The position numbers and the translations under genes are program-made. 17,709 nt of DNA, from NCBI GenBank assembly GCA_041180805.1, contig JBEGQX010000208.1:1-17709 (forward strand), in the 5' to 3' direction. Source of the DNA: JBEGQX01 sp041180805. Its GTDB lineage: Bacteria; Planctomycetota; Planctomycetia; Gemmatales; Gemmataceae. The notes under the pieces were generated by a model. That model was given only the letters and a program-made list of their open reading frames with translations, was not told the origin of the DNA and searched no databases. Of the stretch, positions 14,057-17,709 are shown piece after piece. Positions within the stretch are counted from its first letter, which is position 1. The number at the start of each line of letters is the position of its first letter.

Positions 14057-15286
14057 ATGAATAAAGCAAATTATTTGATAGTTGGTGGGGGTATTGTTGG
14101 CCTTGCAACGGCCATGCATCTTGCAAAAACCAATCAAGGCAAAGTTATTGTCATTGAAACAGAGCCAGATGTGGCCCGGCATCAAACTGGTCATAATTCT
14201 GGCGTTATCCATTCTGGACTTTATTACAAACCCGGATCTGCGAAGGCTAAAAATTGCGCCGAGGGTCGGGAAGCCATGTACCAATTCTGTGCTGATCATG
14301 GAATTGCCCATGAACGGTGCGGCAAAATTGTAGTTGCCACGGATAACGACGAAATTCCACGCATGGAGGAACTGTTACGCCGTGGAATCGCAAACGGTCT
14401 TACGGGAATTCGTACTTTATGCCAGGAAGAATTAAGGGAGCATGAACCTCATGTTGCCGGAATTAAAGGACTTTTTGTTCCCCAGACCGGAATTGTAAAT
14501 TACAAGGATGTCAGCAAGGTTTATCAACGCCTAATTGCCGAGTCTGGTGGGGAAGTTCAACTCGGATGCAAATTTCTTTCTTGTAAAACGGAGAGTGGTG
14601 GGCTCGTAATTGAAACAACCAAAGGTACAATTCAAGCCAACCATCTAATTAATTGTGGTGGATTACATTCCGACCGCATTGCCAAAGCTTGTGGCGTGGA
14701 ACCGGGAGTACAAATTGTCCCATTTCGAGGTGAATATTACGAACTACATAAAGACAAGCACTATTTGGTTCGAAATTTAATTTATCCTGTACCAGATCCG
14801 AGACTTCCTTTCCTTGGTGTTCATCTCACTCGAATGGTGCATGGTGGGGTGGAGGCTGGCCCAAATGCTGTATTAGCCTTTCGAAGAGAAGGTTACAAAA
14901 TGTGGGACTTTTCAATCCGGGATATGATTGGCCTGGCTTTATCACCCGGTTTTTGGCGTATGTCGGCAAAATTTTGGAAAACAGGGATTGGAGAATTTTA
15001 TCGCTCGCTAAGCAAAAAAGCCTTCCTTAAAGCGTTACAAAGGCTAATGCCGGAATTGCAAATGAAAGACATTTATCCAGCAGGCGCCGGGGTTAGGGCT
15101 CAGGCAATGGCTTATGATGGCAAACTTGTCGACGATTTCCATATCGTTCAAAAAGAACGCATGGTTCATGTATTAAATGCCCCTTCACCTGCAGCTACCG
15201 CATCCCTGGCGATCGGAAAAACAATTTCCGAATTGGCAAACCAACAAAGTGACTCCAATCCGAAAACAATTTCCTTAAGCGCTTAA
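14057..15286 (+). CDS. lhgO: L-2-hydroxyglutarate oxidase/dehydrogenase (FAD)
   Basis: A flavoprotein of the DAO family that oxidises L-2-hydroxyglutarate to alpha-ketoglutarate, passing electrons to the quinone pool or oxygen. The 409 residues match LhgO/YgaF. The FAD dinucleotide motif GGGIVG is at 10-15, the hallmark HQTGHNSGVIHSGLYY at 42-57, FRGEYYEL around 229-236, FLGVHLTRM near 253-261 and GVRAQAM near 347-353 with DGKLVDDF just after. AAGGAA at 14043-14048 precedes the ATG by 8 nt. It sits between a glycosyltransferase and a sugar methyltransferase, an odd place for a catabolic enzyme. The likely reason is the Cj1427-like SDR encoded at 10365-11303, whose expected by-product is this enzyme's substrate. 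The family call is firm; the role in the locus is inferred. Confidence 0.93.
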   Translation: MNKANYLIVGGGIVGLATAMHLAKTNQGKVIVIETEPDVARHQTGHNSGVIHSGLYYKPGSAKAKNCAEGREAMYQFCADHGIAHERCGKIVVATDNDEIPRMEELLRRGIANGLTGIRTLCQEELREHEPHVAGIKGLFVPQTGIVNYKDVSKVYQRLIAESGGEVQLGCKFLSCKTESGGLVIETTKGTIQANHLINCGGLHSDRIAKACGVEPGVQIVPFRGEYYELHKDKHYLVRNLIYPVPDPRLPFLGVHLTRMVHGGVEAGPNAVLAFRREGYKMWDFSIRDMIGLALSPGFWRMSAKFWKTGIGEFYRSLSKKAFLKALQRLMPELQMKDIYPAGAGVRAQAMAYDGKLVDDFHIVQKERMVHVLNAPSPAATASLAIGKTISELANQQSDSNPKTISLSA

Positions 15287-15358
15287 AATGTCTATTGCGC
15301 AATCTGGACCTTAAAAGGTAGTTTAGGGGATATGGAATTAATAGAGGAAGGAACCTCC

Positions 15359-16561
15359 ATGATTTGCCGCGTTTGTGACGGAACCAATCTTGAACATGTT
15401 TTAGATCTTGGAAACCAACCCTGGTGCAATCATTTCCTCAAACCAGAAGAGGTAGGAAAAGAACCAACTTATCCCCTAAGGCTTGTCTATTGCCACGGTT
15501 GCTCCACAACGCAGCTTGATTACACCGTAAAAAAAGAAATCATGTTCGGCGATCATACCTACCTTTCTGGTGTCACAAAATCCTTGAGCAACCATTTCAG
15601 GAATGTAGCAGAAGAAATCGACAAAATTATTCCAGCAAAGAACCGAAAAAAATCCGTGCTGGATATCGGCTCGAATGATGGGACCCAGCTAAAGCATTTC
15701 CAAGATCTAGGTTACGAAGTACTGGGGGTCGAATCTTCCAAGACAACCGCCAAGATTGCGCAGGATTCGGGCGTACCCACATTAAATGCATTCTTTAATC
15801 TGGAAACGGCAAAAACCATTGGACGAAAATTTGATGTGATTAATGCTGCGGGGGTGTTTTTCCACCTGGAGGAACTTCATTCAGTAACCAAAGGAATCAA
15901 AGAATCCCTGGAGGAAGACGGAACATTTATCGTCCAATTTCTTTACATGAAACGCATTGTTGAAAACCTTGCCTTCGATCAGATTTACCATGAACATTTG
16001 CTTTATTACAATTTGAAAAACATCGAAATACTTTTGAACCGGCACGGTTTGGAAATGGTGGACTGCCATTTGGCTCCAATTCACGGCGGATCCATGATTG
16101 GTTATGTGACTCATAAGGACAAAAAACAAAAATCCCAACGCTATCTGGATGCTTTAAAATTTGAGGAAATCAATAAAAGCAATGAAATATCCACCTATTA
16201 TGATTTTGCCCGCAGGGTGGAAGAAATGAAAAAGAGGGATCTTGATTATCTCAGCAAAAAGAAAAAGGAAGGGAAAAGGATTTTTGGAATGGGTGCGCCA
16301 GTCAAAGGAAACACCCTGCTAAACTATTTTGGAGTTGGCAAAAACCATCTGGATTGTCTGGTTGAAAAAAACACTTTGCGGAAAGGATTAGTCTCCCCGG
16401 GGATGCACCTGCCTGTGGTGATGGAACATGAATTACAAACTCCACCCGATGTTTATTATGTTCTGGCATGGAATTTCAAAAAGGAAATCCTAGCCAATAA
16501 TAAAGACTTGATCAGCAAAGGTGTTGAATTCTACTTCCCAGTTGAAACTGAGGCTGCTTAA
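15359..16561 (+). CDS. SAM-dependent nucleotide-sugar C-methyltransferase
   Basis: A three-part enzyme of the TylC3/NovU/TcaB9 family, which puts a methyl branch on a carbon next to the keto group of a 4-keto sugar, usually C3. The N-terminal zinc site has Cys3, Cys6, Cys45 and Cys48 (CRVC and CHGC). The SAM-binding motif LDIGSNDG is at 101-108. YHEHLLYY near 209-216 carries the His/Glu pair that acts as base in TcaB9. The C-terminal domain includes GMGAPVKGNTLLNYFG near 311-326. AGGAAGGA at 15345-15352, 6 nt before ATG 15359, selects this start (400 aa) over ATG 15332. The Fcl-like reductase follows after 2 nt, so methylation and then C4 reduction is a natural pair. The substrate is probably the Gmd product or a 4-keto heptose. 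Confidence 0.9.
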   Translation: MICRVCDGTNLEHVLDLGNQPWCNHFLKPEEVGKEPTYPLRLVYCHGCSTTQLDYTVKKEIMFGDHTYLSGVTKSLSNHFRNVAEEIDKIIPAKNRKKSVLDIGSNDGTQLKHFQDLGYEVLGVESSKTTAKIAQDSGVPTLNAFFNLETAKTIGRKFDVINAAGVFFHLEELHSVTKGIKESLEEDGTFIVQFLYMKRIVENLAFDQIYHEHLLYYNLKNIEILLNRHGLEMVDCHLAPIHGGSMIGYVTHKDKKQKSQRYLDALKFEEINKSNEISTYYDFARRVEEMKKRDLDYLSKKKKEGKRIFGMGAPVKGNTLLNYFGVGKNHLDCLVEKNTLRKGLVSPGMHLPVVMEHELQTPPDVYYVLAWNFKKEILANNKDLISKGVEFYFPVETEAA

Positions 16562-16563
16562 CC

Positions 16564-17511
16564 ATGAACATTCTTGTAACTGGTGGAAGCGGCTTTCTCG
16601 GTAGCGCATTAACCATGGAACTTCGAAATCAGGGCCATCAAGTGATTGCTCTAAGTTCCAAGGATGCCAATCTTACCCGGCAAGACTCCTTATTTCCCCT
16701 TAACAAAATTCGATTTGACCATATTTATCATTTGGCAGCTTGGACCCAGGCTGGTGATTTTTGTTTGCGACACCCCGGGGAACAATGGCTTAACAATCAA
16801 AAAATAAACACCCATGTACTTGATTGGTGGCAATCCAAACAATCGCATGCAAAACTGATTGTAATGGGAACAAGTTGCGCATATGCCCCTGATCTCGAAC
16901 TTCAAGAAAACAATTATCTGGAAGGTCAGCCTATTGAAAGCTTATTCACCTATGCCATGACCAAGCGAATGTTATTTGTCGGATTGCAATCACTTGCAAA
17001 ACAATTTGGCTTAAAATACATGTGCCTGGTTCCAAGCACTCTGTATGGACCCGGTTACCACACGGACGGCAGGCAAATGCATTTCATCTTTGACCTTATG
17101 CGCAAGATACTACGGGGAAAACTCTACGGCGAACCGGTAGTACTATGGGGAGATGGCTACCAAAAGCGCGAACTGGTCTATCTGGACGACTTCGTCAAAA
17201 CTGCTATTCAACTTTCCAACCAAAGAGAGAACGACATTGTAAATATTGGCGCCGGGGAAGAATATTCCATCCGTGAATTTGCGAATCTAATATGCGAATC
17301 AGTAGATTTTAACCCTGGTAAAATTGAATACGACACAACCAAATATGTCGGGGCAAAATCCAAAGTGCTTTGCGTTCGAAAATTGGATCAGATTTGGCCC
17401 ATGCGACCCCGTACAAGTTTAAAATCAGGTATCAAAACCACACTTGAATGGTTTCTTTCCCAAAAGGAAATCCTTCTGCCAAAAACGAATAATCAAAGTC
17501 ACGCTGCCTAA
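16564..17511 (+). CDS. GDP-fucose-synthase-like SDR (4-keto sugar reductase/epimerase)
   Basis: A 315-residue extended SDR similar to Fcl/WcaG, which epimerises C3/C5 of GDP-4-keto-6-deoxymannose and reduces C4 with NADPH. The Rossmann motif GGSGFLG is at 7-13; the catalytic triad is Ser104, Tyr130 and Lys134 (YAMTK). GDGYQKRELVYLDDF at 196-210 is the usual substrate-side motif. Cys105 in GTSCAYAP and His173 in QMHFIF align by eye with the epimerase Cys109 and His179 of E. coli Fcl, so epimerase chemistry may be kept. Overall it is divergent from classic Fcl. Placed 2 nt after the C-methyltransferase, it probably reduces the methylated 4-keto sugar. Alternatives are GDP-L-fucose synthase itself or a heptose reductase like MlghC. 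Confidence 0.8.
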   Translation: MNILVTGGSGFLGSALTMELRNQGHQVIALSSKDANLTRQDSLFPLNKIRFDHIYHLAAWTQAGDFCLRHPGEQWLNNQKINTHVLDWWQSKQSHAKLIVMGTSCAYAPDLELQENNYLEGQPIESLFTYAMTKRMLFVGLQSLAKQFGLKYMCLVPSTLYGPGYHTDGRQMHFIFDLMRKILRGKLYGEPVVLWGDGYQKRELVYLDDFVKTAIQLSNQRENDIVNIGAGEEYSIREFANLICESVDFNPGKIEYDTTKYVGAKSKVLCVRKLDQIWPMRPRTSLKSGIKTTLEWFLSQKEILLPKTNNQSHAA

Positions 17512-17522
17512 AAGTGTTATAA

Positions 17523-17532
17523 GGTTGCAACC
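17523..17532. repeat. GGTTGCAACC palindrome at the last gene's ribosome site
   Basis: A perfect 10-bp palindrome covers most of the gap between the Fcl-like gene and the last start codon and overlaps the only SD-like bases (AAGG, 17521-17524). The half TTGCAACC also occurs at 1094-1101 in the upstream intergenic region. It may be chance or a small protein-binding site. Confidence 0.3.
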
Positions 17533-17534
17533 CT

Positions 17535-17709
17535 ATGCTGGGGAAACTCAAACGATTACTCCTTGAAAAGCTTGGCATAAACAGCATTGACCAAAATCTT
17601 TTATTAATCAGGCAGGCAATAGAAGAAAAAACATGTAACTTAGAATCTCGAATTATTAACGCCGAGAGAAACATTTGTCACCAAATTGATATTAATCGCC
17701 ACGAGATAC
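17535..17709 (+). CDS. Start of an unrecognised gene, runs off the right edge
   Basis: ATG 17535 opens a frame that stays open for 58 codons to the window end. It starts MLGKLKRLLLEKLGINSIDQ and continues with an Asp/Glu/Arg-rich, heptad-like helical stretch, so the visible part looks like a basic amphipathic start and then a coiled coil. The opening GKLKR with following leucines resembles the GKLKRFLL segment of the small protein at 5438-5812. Methyltransferases and glycosyltransferases in glycan loci sometimes have such N-terminal extensions, but no catalytic motif is visible here. AAGG at 17521-17524 is a weak, palindrome-buried ribosome site. It lies 23 nt after the preceding stop and is probably co-transcribed. 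Confidence 0.6.
   Translation, partial: MLGKLKRLLLEKLGINSIDQNLLLIRQAIEEKTCNLESRIINAERNICHQIDINRHEI

Noticed and set aside
1..17709. CRISPR array, tRNA, rRNA, insertion sequence or phage genes
   Set aside because: No regularly spaced repeats, cloverleaf-like sequences, transposase motifs or terminal inverted repeats were seen on either strand.

Overview
This window holds most of a surface-polysaccharide locus from a Gram-negative-type bacterium of moderate to low GC, estimated by eye. Seventeen genes run left to right on the + strand. One divergent gene on the - strand runs off the left edge, and the last + strand gene runs off the right edge. Exported glycan built from GDP-sugars, an ABC-2 type polysaccharide exporter and a lone secreted von Willebrand A (vWA) protein would suit a planctomycete or another PVC-group bacterium. 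No rRNA or taxonomic marker is present, so the phylum is an inference.

Layout. (1) 1-969 (-): 5'-complete but truncated vWA-domain protein with an N-terminal signal or anchor. (2) 970-1300: divergent intergenic region with a duplicated bipartite motif. (3) 1301-2857: Wzm-like permease and a short Wzt-like ATPase. (4) 2857-5425: mannose-6-phosphate isomerase, an RmlC-type cupin epimerase and GDP-mannose 4,6-dehydratase. (5) 5438-7261: a small coiled-coil protein and a GT4 glycosyltransferase that seems to end in a truncated second module. (6) 7262-7422: the longest gap inside the locus, with overlapping inverted repeats. (7) 7423-10342: the four overlapping genes hddA-hddC-gmhA-gmhB, which are the complete set for making GDP-D-glycero-alpha-D-manno-heptose from sedoheptulose 7-phosphate. 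(8) 10365-11303: an SDR resembling the Campylobacter Cj1427 GDP-heptose C4 dehydrogenase. (9) 11296-14036: two AT-richer glycosyltransferases. (10) 14057-15286: L-2-hydroxyglutarate oxidase. (11) 15359-17511: a sugar C-methyltransferase and a GDP-fucose-synthase-like SDR. (12) 17535 to the right edge: the start of an unrecognised gene.

How the genes may work together. The heptose genes make GDP-manno-heptose. The Cj1427-like SDR would oxidise C4 and pass the hydride to alpha-ketoglutarate, giving L-2-hydroxyglutarate. The neighbouring LhgO would then turn that by-product back into alpha-ketoglutarate. This gives a metabolic reason for an oxidase that otherwise looks out of place among sugar genes. 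In parallel, ManA and Gmd point to GDP-4-keto-6-deoxymannose, although Gmd could also act on the heptose. The C-methyltransferase, the RmlC-like cupin and the Fcl-like reductase then offer C-branching, epimerisation and C4 reduction, consistent with a branched-chain sugar of the virenose type or a modified heptose. The glycosyltransferases assemble the glycan and Wzm/Wzt export it. No phosphomannomutase, mannose-1-phosphate guanylyltransferase, polymerase or initiating transferase is visible here.
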